This document shows positions 1-5,228 of a stretch of 5,909 bases of DNA, piece by piece. Source of the DNA: CAZIGM01 sp964538675 (GTDB lineage: Bacteria > Bacillota > Bacilli > Tepidibacillales > Tepidibacillaceae); contig CAZIGM010000077.1 of the NCBI GenBank assembly GCA_964538675.1, positions 1 through 5,909 of the forward strand, given 5' to 3'. Position numbers and translations under genes: made by a program. Within the stretch, counting starts at the first letter, position 1. Each line of letters opens with the position of its first letter. Below the pieces are notes generated by a model, which worked only from the letters and a program-made list of their open reading frames with translations, did not search any database and was not told where the DNA came from.

Positions 1-767
1 CAATAGGAATTAGTTTATCTATAAATTATATAATATCCCCTATTATAGCAATAATTCTAGCTAATATTTTTTTTAATGGTAGCATTGAATTTGCAATTGG
101 TATTTATCTTATTTCCCTATTACCTACAAGTGGAATGACGGTTGCATGGACTGGTCTTGCTAAGGGAAATATTATGACAGCATTGATTATGGTATCCTTT
201 AATCTATTATTATCAATTATTCTACTTCCAATCTATATGAACTTTATTATAGGTTCTTCTGTAACTATCGATACAATGAAAATAATTGAAGAGTTAATTA
301 AAATTGTTGTTATCCCAATGGTTTTAGGTGACTTGACACGTCGATTTATTCTTAAAAAATGGGGTAAAGAGACCTTTAATAAGAAAATCAAACCCAATTT
401 AGCTGGTTTTAGTTCTACTGGTGTTGTCTTGCTAGTATTCTTTGCAATTGCTTTAAAAAGTAAAAATATTATCAACAATTTAGATCAAGCAATTATTGGT
501 ATTCTTGTTATGACAATATATTATATTGTTATATTATTAATAAGCCATTTTATAGGAAAGAAATTCTTATCCTATGGAGATGCAGTAGCTCTAGTTTATT
601 CAACTGCTGCAAGAGATCTTACCATTGCTCTAGGAATCGCTATTATCCTATTTAAAGACTCAGTATTATTAATTGCTGTTGCTTATCTTGTTCAAGTCCC
701 TTTATCTGCAACTTATTTGAGATATATACAAAAAAAGCAACAAAATACAGCTAATGAAACTACTTAA
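1..767 (+). CDS. BASS/ACR3-superfamily membrane transporter, 3' part
   Basis: The frame is open from the left edge (first whole codon at position 3) to TAA at 765-767, giving 254 visible residues; the start lies outside the window. About eight hydrophobic helices can be seen, fitting a ten-helix bile acid:sodium symporter/ACR3 fold of roughly 320-350 residues that lacks its first two helices. Two superfamily landmarks are visible: a Pro-Thr-Ser-Gly-Met segment followed by AWTGLAKGN (about residues 41-55), and the discontinuous-helix motif STAARDLTIALGIA near the C-terminus. Such proteins sit in the cytoplasmic membrane and move anions or organic acids; ACR3 members export arsenite. Here Thr replaces the Cys of the ACR3 Pro-Cys motif, and the Glu expected in the later ACR3 NNFELA motif is absent, so arsenite export is doubtful and the substrate is unknown. 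No arsR or arsC lies nearby in the window. The 3' end overlaps the convergent aldehyde dehydrogenase gene by 8 bp. The family call is firm; the function is not. Confidence 0.82.
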   Translation, partial: IGISLSINYIISPIIAIILANIFFNGSIEFAIGIYLISLLPTSGMTVAWTGLAKGNIMTALIMVSFNLLLSIILLPIYMNFIIGSSVTIDTMKIIEELIKIVVIPMVLGDLTRRFILKKWGKETFNKKIKPNLAGFSSTGVVLLVFFAIALKSKNIINNLDQAIIGILVMTIYYIVILLISHFIGKKFLSYGDAVALVYSTAARDLTIALGIAIILFKDSVLLIAVAYLVQVPLSATYLRYIQKKQQNTANETT

Positions 768-2130
768 AAAACATCTTAACAAGATTTAATACATTTTTTG
801 TCGATGAATATCTTACTGGTATATCAAATAATGTAGTTTGCTTTAATACACTTTTCTTATGAGAAAACGTTTCAAAGCCATTTTTCCCATGATAGCTACC
901 AATTCCACTACCACCAACTCCTCCAAAAGGAAGATGTGGGTTTGCTATATGATAAATTGTATCATTAATACAGCCACCACCAAAAGATAATTTCATTATT
1001 ATATCATTCTGCAAATTTTTATCATTAGAGAATAGATATAATGCTAATGGCTTTGGACGACTACTTATCATCTTAATTACTTCTGTTATGTCCGCATACT
1101 CAATAATTGGTAAGATTGGTCCAAAGATTTCTTCTTGCATTACTGGTAAATCCAAGTCTATATGGTCAAGTATAGTTGGTTCGATTGACAATTTATTTTC
1201 ATCATAGTTTCCACCAGCTACTACTTGCCCATCTATTAATAGATTTTTAAGTCTTTCGAAATGTTTTTTATTAATAATCTTTGGATAATCCATATTATTT
1301 AAGACTTCTTTTCCATATAATTCTTCAATATATTGTTTAAGGTAAATTATTAATTTTTCTTTAATATCTTGATGAATAACTAAATAATCTGGAGCTATAC
1401 ATGTTTGTCCAGCATTTAATAGCTTGCCCCATACAATCCTTTTTGCTGAAAGCTTTAAATTTGCATCATGGTGTACAATACAAGGACTTTTACCGCCCAA
1501 TTCTAGCGTTACTGGAGTAAGATGCTTTGCTGCTTTCTCCATAACAATTCTACCTATATTAGTTCCTCCAGTAAAAAATATATAGTCAAATCTTTCGTTT
1601 AATAGAGCTGTACTAGTTTCTACGTCTCCTTCTATTACTGCAACAAAGCTACTTGATAATGCTTCTTCTATAACTTTTCTTGTAATTTCTGATACATTTG
1701 GAGATAATTCTGATGGCTTTATGATTGAACAATTACCTGCCGCTATAGCACTTATTAATGGAGCGATAGCTAATTGAAACGGATAATTCCACGGTGAAAT
1801 AATCAACGTTAATCCATATGGTTCATAATATACATGGCTTACTGAACCAATGTGTGTAATAGGTGTCCTAATGCTTTTTGGTGTGACCCATCTATTTAGA
1901 TTTCTTGTAGCTTGGTTAATTTCTTCATATACAAAACCTATTTCTGATAAATATGATTCGAATTCTGATTTATTTAAATCTTTTCTTAAAGCCTCAATAA
2001 TTAATTTTTCATTCTTCTTAATAATTTCTTTTAATTTTCTTAAACTATTAATGCGAAATGGTATATCCTTCGTTTTTCCAGAATTAAAATATTCTCTTTG
2101 TTTTTCTATTATTTCTTTAATATTCTCCAC
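760..2130 (-). CDS. Class-3-type NAD(P)-dependent aldehyde dehydrogenase
   Basis: This complete 456-residue enzyme has the usual length for the class-3 branch (about 450-460). It should oxidise an aldehyde to the carboxylic acid with NAD(P)+ in the cytosol. The sequence shows the SPWNYPF oxyanion segment (Asn115), FTGGTNIG of the nucleotide-binding fold (187-193), the general-base Glu210 in TLELGGKSP, the catalytic Cys244 in NAGQTCIAPDY, EEIFGP (333-338) and the class-3-like tail PFGGVGGSGIG...FSHKKSVL (401-429). A hydrophobic/basic tail follows (430-456). All key residues are present. I chose the GTG at 2130 because GAGAGGGG (2138-2145) lies 7 nt upstream and the protein then begins where homologues begin; an upstream in-frame ATG at 2226 would add 32 non-homologous residues without a good RBS. 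The gene is monocistronic, divergent from the secreted-protein gene and convergent with the transporter. The substrate cannot be read from sequence; medium or long-chain aliphatic aldehydes are typical of the group. Confidence 0.93.
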   Translation of the reverse strand: MENIKEIIEKQREYFNSGKTKDIPFRINSLRKLKEIIKKNEKLIIEALRKDLNKSEFESYLSEIGFVYEEINQATRNLNRWVTPKSIRTPITHIGSVSHVYYEPYGLTLIISPWNYPFQLAIAPLISAIAAGNCSIIKPSELSPNVSEITRKVIEEALSSSFVAVIEGDVETSTALLNERFDYIFFTGGTNIGRIVMEKAAKHLTPVTLELGGKSPCIVHHDANLKLSAKRIVWGKLLNAGQTCIAPDYLVIHQDIKEKLIIYLKQYIEELYGKEVLNNMDYPKIINKKHFERLKNLLIDGQVVAGGNYDENKLSIEPTILDHIDLDLPVMQEEIFGPILPIIEYADITEVIKMISSRPKPLALYLFSNDKNLQNDIIMKLSFGGGCINDTIYHIANPHLPFGGVGGSGIGSYHGKNGFETFSHKKSVLKQTTLFDIPVRYSSTKNVLNLVKMFFK

Positions 2131-2137
2131 AATTATA

Positions 2138-2145
2138 CCCCTCTC
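2138..2145 (-). promoter_or_regulatory. Ribosome-binding site that fixes the GTG start of the aldehyde dehydrogenase
   Basis: Read on the minus strand this is GAGAGGGG, 7 nt before GTG at 2130. It decides between the GTG start and the upstream ATG at 2226, which has no comparable purine tract in front of it. Confidence 0.7.
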
Positions 2146-2164
2146 ATTGAGTTTGTAGATAATT

Positions 2165-2175
2165 CTTCTTAGAAG
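2165..2175. repeat. 11-bp palindrome CTTCTTAGAAG, possible operator
   Basis: CTTCT and AGAAG form a perfect inverted repeat around one central base. It lies just downstream of the candidate -10 box of the aldehyde dehydrogenase promoter, where a repressor could act. It is short and may be chance. Confidence 0.25.
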
Positions 2176-2177
2176 TA

Positions 2178-2209
2178 AATATATTATATTATGAATTTGT
2201 AAGCAACAA
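2178..2209 (-). promoter_or_regulatory. Candidate sigma-A promoter for the aldehyde dehydrogenase
   Basis: On the minus strand, TTGCTT (2206-2201) is followed after 17 nt by TATATT (2183-2178). An alternative pairing is TTGTTG (2209-2204), 15 nt, then TATAAT (2188-2183). Transcription would start near 2171, within an 11-bp palindrome (2165-2175). AT richness makes chance matches common, so this is tentative. Confidence 0.4.
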
Positions 2210-2224
2210 ACTATTATTTCACAC

Positions 2225-2256
2225 ATTTATTCCACAAAATAATTATATTTATTCCA
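2225..2256. repeat. 10-bp direct repeat ATTTATTCCA upstream of the secreted-protein gene
   Basis: ATTTATTCCA occurs at 2225-2234 and again at 2247-2256. The copies are 22 bp apart, about two helical turns, so both face the same side of the DNA. They lie upstream of and across the -35 area of the candidate plus-strand promoter, whose -35 box is poor, as at activator-dependent promoters. A weaker partial copy, ATACATTCCT, is at 2259-2268. The repeat is directly visible; the regulatory role is inferred. Confidence 0.4.
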
Positions 2257-2273
2257 TAATACATTCCTATAAT
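2244..2273 (+). promoter_or_regulatory. Candidate promoter for the small secreted protein
   Basis: A perfect TATAAT -10 box is at 2268-2273, about 31 nt before the start codon. The best -35 match is poor (TATATT at 2244-2249 with an 18-nt spacer). The nearby direct repeat may supply activator contacts. Confidence 0.45.
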
Positions 2274-2304
2274 AGACTCATCAAATATAAAGGAGGAATA
2301 AATA

Positions 2305-2733
2305 ATGCGAAAGTTATTATCATTACTTTTAGTAGGATTAATATTAATTGGAGGCGTATCTTCTGCTTTTGCGCAAACTAACATCGATAATGTGAATACG
2401 TTTGACGAAAGGGCTTTTCTAGAAGAAGACAGAGAAATAAATCCAAGATATTTAGCTTTAAAAGAATTTACCGAAGAATTTCATATGATTAATGACCTTT
2501 TAATTGAGGGACATACACTAAAAATTAATCTTATTGAACAAAAAGACTTAATATTGGATTTATATATTGAAGCAGTAGAAAATGGTAACTTTGAAACTTT
2601 AAAGGAAGCAAGAGTTATTAGAGATGAAATAAGAAATGCAAATGAGGAAATAGTGGCACTAAGAGAAGAAATTAACGATTTAACAGAAACAAAAATCATA
2701 CTATATGATAGTATAATAGAAATATTATCGTAG
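2305..2733 (+). CDS. Small secreted helical protein of unknown function
   Basis: A strong RBS, AAAGGAGG (2289-2296), lies 8 nt before this ATG. The 142-residue product starts with a classic signal peptide: basic MRK, a hydrophobic core of Leu, Ile and Val (about 4-18), and Ala-Phe-Ala at 21-23, so signal peptidase I should cut after Ala23. There is no lipobox Cys, LPXTG motif or second membrane segment, so the ~119-residue mature protein should be released or loosely bound outside the membrane. The mature part is acidic and almost entirely helical. Two stretches (about 48-92 and 96-140) look like an antiparallel helical hairpin or coiled coil, with heptad-like Leu/Ile spacing and many Glu/Lys/Arg residues. 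The mature part has no Cys. I recognise no family or catalytic motif. The gene is a single unit with its own candidate promoter and a strong terminator, next to but not in an operon with the decayed two-component genes. Confidence 0.85.
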   Translation: MRKLLSLLLVGLILIGGVSSAFAQTNIDNVNTFDERAFLEEDREINPRYLALKEFTEEFHMINDLLIEGHTLKINLIEQKDLILDLYIEAVENGNFETLKEARVIRDEIRNANEEIVALREEINDLTETKIILYDSIIEILS

Positions 2734-2760
2734 AGAAATAAGATTTTATCTATTATCTAA

Positions 2761-2787
2761 GCCCCTATTTTTTTAGGGGCAATTTTT
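2761..2787 (+). terminator. Rho-independent terminator of the secreted-protein gene
   Basis: A perfect 7-bp stem, GCCCCTA (2761-2767) with TAGGGGC (2774-2780), closes a six-T loop and is followed by AATTTTT. It starts 27 nt after the stop codon and is the most GC-rich short stretch of this intergenic region. Confidence 0.9.
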
Positions 2788-2807
2788 CAATTCATATGTA
2801 CTATTGA

Positions 2808-2835
2808 TTTACGATATAATCATAATATCTATAAT
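2808..2835 (+). promoter_or_regulatory. Candidate promoter of the truncated response regulator
   Basis: Two TATAAT boxes lie in tandem at 2815-2820 and 2830-2835. The second pairs with TTTACG (2808-2813) across 16 nt, but its transcript would start almost at the RBS. The first leaves a more normal leader but has no good -35. One of them probably drove the two-component operon. Confidence 0.35.
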
Positions 2836-2854
2836 AGGATTGGTGGTGTTATAT

Positions 2855-3148
2855 TTGAAACATATTTTTGTTATCGATGACGAAAAAAACATCAGGGATA
2901 TATTAAAGAAATTCCTAGAAAATGAAGGATATATAGTTACTTTGTTTGATAATGGAAACAAAGTTATTGATGAACTTACCAGATTAAAACCTGACTTACT
3001 GATTATAGATATTATGATGCCAGGAATAGATGGTTTAGATTTATGTAAGAATATCAGAAAAAATAACGATATACCAATTATCTTTGTTTCAGCAAAAAAT
3101 GAAGAACTTGATAGAATATTAGGATTAGAAATAGGTGGGGATGACTAA
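2855..3148 (+). pseudogene. Response regulator, truncated inside the receiver domain (OmpR/PhoB type likely)
   Basis: The likely start is TTG at 2855, with GGTGGTG (2842-2848) 6 nt upstream, giving a normal receiver beginning (KHIFVIDDE). Only 97 residues remain of an expected ~225-230. Present are the acidic pair Asp8-Asp9, the phosphoacceptor Asp52 in LLIIDIMMPG, and the switch Ser79 with SAK. The frame stops just after LGLEIGGDD, where intact relatives continue with Tyr and the KPF segment. The conserved Lys, the last strand and helix of the receiver, and the whole DNA-binding domain are therefore missing. The next bases belong, in another frame, to a histidine kinase. I infer a deletion of roughly 0.4 kb that removed the 3' part of this gene and the 5' end of the kinase. 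The OmpR/PhoB class is inferred from the pairing with a HAMP kinase, since the output domain is absent. The fragment cannot act as a transcription factor. Confidence 0.82.
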
Positions 3149-4449
3149 CAATTACAATTCTAGTTACTTTAGGATCATTCAATCTATTATCACAAAAATA
3201 TATAATAAATAATACAAAAGATCAATTAAAGATAGAAGGTCTATTAATTGCTAATATGTATAAAAGTATTTCATTAGATGATACAAGCTTACGAGAAAAT
3301 ATCATAAATAATCGAAAAATTGAAGTGGCAAATAGGTATATAAACTCCAATATTATTATTACTAATAAAGATAAAAAACTGATTTATACCAACATCGATA
3401 AAGACGAATATAATATCTATAGAAACCTAGTAGTATTAGAAGATAAGAACGATTACGTTTCGGTTAGAACTCCTATATACAATACTACAAACGAAATTAA
3501 AGGATATGTAATTCTTTTTACAAAAATAAAAGATATAAAAGAACTTAATAATTTAATGATTGGAACGCAAATACTCAGTTTACTAATAGCAAGTAGTATG
3601 GCTTTATTGATAGGTTACTTATTAAAAAGGAATATAACAAAACCTATTATAGATTTAAAGAATGCAATGATTAATTATAAAAAGAATAAGGCTAATGTTA
3701 GTATTAATATTAAGACTGGCGATGAAATTGAAGAACTAGCAACAAGTTTTACACAAATGATAGATAAATTGAAAATCTATGATGAAAAACAGAGAAGCTT
3801 TTTTCAAAATGTTTCGCATGAATTAAAGACACCACTTATGTCTATTCAAGGTAATGCTGAAGGAATTAAAGAAGGTATAATTGAAGAAGACGAAATTAAT
3901 GATAGCCTAGAAATAATTATTGAAGAAAGCCAAAAGCTTAAAAAAACTGTTGATGAAATTATCTATTTATCAAAGCTAGAAAATGCAGAAGAAACATATA
4001 ACTTAGAAATAAACAATTTAAACGATATTATAAATAAATCTATAAAAAATATAATGCCTGTTGCTTTAAAAAATAATATAGAAATTCCATATGACAATGA
4101 TTTAAATATAGTAGGAAATTTTGATAATGAAAAGATGATAAAGGCAATAACTAATATATTATCCAATTCAATTAGATACGCAAAAAATACTATAATAATT
4201 GAAGGAAAAATAGATGAAAAACAAGTAACCATAAAGATAATAGATGATGGCCTTGGTTTTTCTAGTGGTGAAGAGAATAAAGTATTCGAAAGATTTTATA
4301 AAGGTGAAGAAGGTCAAACAGGTATTGGTCTATCAATTACAAAAGCAATAATTGAAGCTCATAGTGGAACAATAACTGCTTATAATGGAATTAAAAAAGG
4401 TGCGATATTTGAAATAAGCCTACCAATCTTCAAAGAACATCTAAATTAG
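3145..4449 (+). pseudogene. Sensor histidine kinase lacking its start and the first part of its first membrane helix
   Basis: The frame is open from 3145 to TAA at 4447-4449 (434 codons), but the first ATG is at 3256 with no suitable RBS. Residues before it (LTITILVTLGSF onward) are the rest of a first membrane helix, so the original start has been lost. Numbering from the ATG at 3256, there is an extracytoplasmic sensor region to about residue 98, a second membrane helix (about 101-124), a HAMP linker (about 125-172), the HisKA dimerisation domain with His188 in NVSHELKTPL, and a HATPase domain. The HATPase part has an N box with Asn300 and Asn304, a G1 box IIDDGLGF (328-335), the F box VFERFYKG (343-350) and a G2 box TGIGLSI (355-361). 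All catalytic motifs are intact. The kinase would have phosphorylated the regulator just upstream. The junction is in a different frame from the regulator, so no fusion protein is made unless the ribosome shifts by -1. A product started at 3256 would have one membrane helix and no normal sensor topology. Confidence 0.8.
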
Positions 4450-4481
4450 ATATTTTATGTCGTATATTTTTTACATTATGT

Positions 4482-4574
4482 AGATATTATCCATCTTTAA
4501 TTCTAGGCATGCGCATTGCAAAAGTTTTGAATTTAAGAGTAGAGGACATTTTTAAGTTAATACAAGTGAACTAA
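4482..4574 (+). pseudogene. 3' remnant of an XRE-type helix-turn-helix regulator
   Basis: The frame reads RYYPSLILGMRIAKVL, then NLRVEDIFKLIQVN and TAA (4572-4574). This matches the C-terminal third of short Cro/C1-type repressors, whose usual ending is close to GKYNPSLxLAxxIAKVxNVxxEEIF. The first ~40 residues, including the recognition helices, are missing: upstream in the same frame (4443-4481) the codons show no family resemblance, and they run back into the end of the kinase gene. No RBS precedes the internal ATG at 4509. I read this as a deletion remnant with its breakpoint near 4480. It is too short to bind DNA. The evidence is motif recognition over ~30 codons. Confidence 0.68.
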
Positions 4575-4613
4575 ATAAATTCATTTACTCTTTAAACAAT
4601 ATTGTGTTTATAT

Positions 4614-4650
4614 AAAAATAGATAACTCGCTAACGGTGCTATCTATTTTT
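4614..4650. terminator. Two-way terminator between the decayed locus and the DUF2383 gene
   Basis: AAAAATAGATA (4614-4624) and TATCTATTTTT (4640-4650) form a perfect 11-bp stem around a 15-nt loop. The ends give a run of five U on either strand, so it can end plus-strand transcripts from the kinase region and the minus-strand gene whose stop is at 4669. The stem is AU-rich, so its efficiency is uncertain. The rest of the 4450-4668 gap holds the XRE remnant and a palindrome ACAATATTGT (4596-4605) with no evident role. Confidence 0.7.
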
Positions 4651-4668
4651 AATGATCACATAGGTTGG

Positions 4669-5109
4669 TTATTGTTCGTATTTTGAAATCTGTTCTTTCA
4701 TCTCTTTTAAATTATTGTGGTCAATACTAAATACCTCTTCAATCATCTTTGTACCATCTTCAGATAAATTATTTTTTGTGATTTGAACTGAGCGTTCAAT
4801 CCCTTTATCTTCACCATCGTATATTTCCCGTAAAATATCTAGTGGTTCAGAATTTCTAAACGTATTTATTCTTGCTTTTGTCTCTGCAAAAATTTGCGTT
4901 ATACGTGTTGTCTCTTCTGGTTTTACATCGTTCTCCATCAAATATGAAGAAATTTTAATCGCATTTTCTTTATGATTATTAATCCATTTTATCATCGAAT
5001 CTTTTAATTCTTCATCGTCTATATCCTTAAGATATGTTTCTAAAATGTTTGATGCCATATTTTCTCCATTTAAAATTTTGTTTAATGATTTTACCTCTTC
5101 ATTATACAT
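4669..5109 (-). CDS. DUF2383-like ferritin-like four-helix protein
   Basis: This is a complete 146-residue cytosolic protein with no signal peptide or membrane helix. AGAGGTGG on the minus strand (5122-5115) precedes the ATG by 5 nt. The sequence predicts four long helices (about 3-30, 32-61, 66-113 with a break, and 117-144). The opening VKSLNKILNGENMASNILE, the WINNHKENAIKISSYL second helix and the DHNNLKEMKEQI last helix resemble the DUF2383/PA2169-type ferritin-like group common in clostridia. Candidate metal-facing residues are Glu16, His46, Glu48, Glu100 and His131, but the clear ExxH pairs of true ferritins are not evident, so iron binding is only possible. Function in the family is poorly known; stress or sporulation-related roles have been considered. 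The gene stands alone between two terminators. It could instead be another helical-bundle family, since the assignment rests on my recognition of the pattern. Confidence 0.78.
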   Translation of the reverse strand: MYNEEVKSLNKILNGENMASNILETYLKDIDDEELKDSMIKWINNHKENAIKISSYLMENDVKPEETTRITQIFAETKARINTFRNSEPLDILREIYDGEDKGIERSVQITKNNLSEDGTKMIEEVFSIDHNNLKEMKEQISKYEQ

Positions 5110-5163
5110 TTATACCACCTCTTTATAATTATTTACAAAATATATTTATTTATCCATAACGAT

Positions 5164-5193
5164 AAAAAACCAACCTAATTAATGATAGGTTAG
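5164..5193 (-). terminator. Rho-independent terminator of rnc
   Basis: On the minus strand CTAACCTA (5193-5186) pairs with TAGGTTGG (5177-5170), using one U-G wobble, across an 8-nt loop. A run of six U follows (5169-5164). It begins 36 nt past the rnc stop codon and isolates rnc from the DUF2383 gene. Confidence 0.82.
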
Positions 5194-5228
5194 TTAATTA
5201 ATTCTTTTAATATTTTATTTTTTTCAAC

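Noticed and set aside
773..798. Terminator after the transporter: ATCTT-AAC-AAGAT then a T run
   Set aside because: The stem is only 5 bp of A/T-rich pairs with a 3-nt loop, the T run starts 7 nt later, and the sequence encodes the C-terminus of the aldehyde dehydrogenase.
1850..2158. Plus-strand open frame of ~100 codons opposite the aldehyde dehydrogenase
   Set aside because: It is antisense to a clearly conserved enzyme, has low-complexity hydrophobic content and has no RBS. Similar antisense frames at 233-478, 2481-2699, 3963-4232 and 5265-5507 were rejected for the same reason.
2131..2226. A longer aldehyde dehydrogenase starting at ATG 2226
   Set aside because: The extra 32 residues are not like the family, would overlap the candidate promoter and lack an RBS. 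The GTG at 2130 has a strong one at the correct spacing.
2804..2854. An N-terminal membrane segment on the response regulator, from a TTG at 2804
   Set aside because: The translated stretch is hydrophobic, but it comes from AT-rich promoter DNA. Receivers begin at KHIFVIDDE, and the TTG at 2855 has an RBS at the right distance.
3136..3150. A -1 programmed frameshift fusing the receiver to the kinase into a hybrid protein
   Set aside because: The overlap is in the right relative frame, but there is no slippery heptamer or obvious stimulatory structure. The fused product would also lack the end of the receiver and start in the middle of a membrane helix. A deletion explains it better.
4596..4605. 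Perfect palindrome ACAATATTGT as an operator
   Set aside because: It lies downstream of the XRE remnant and upstream of no start codon, and short AT-rich palindromes are expected here.
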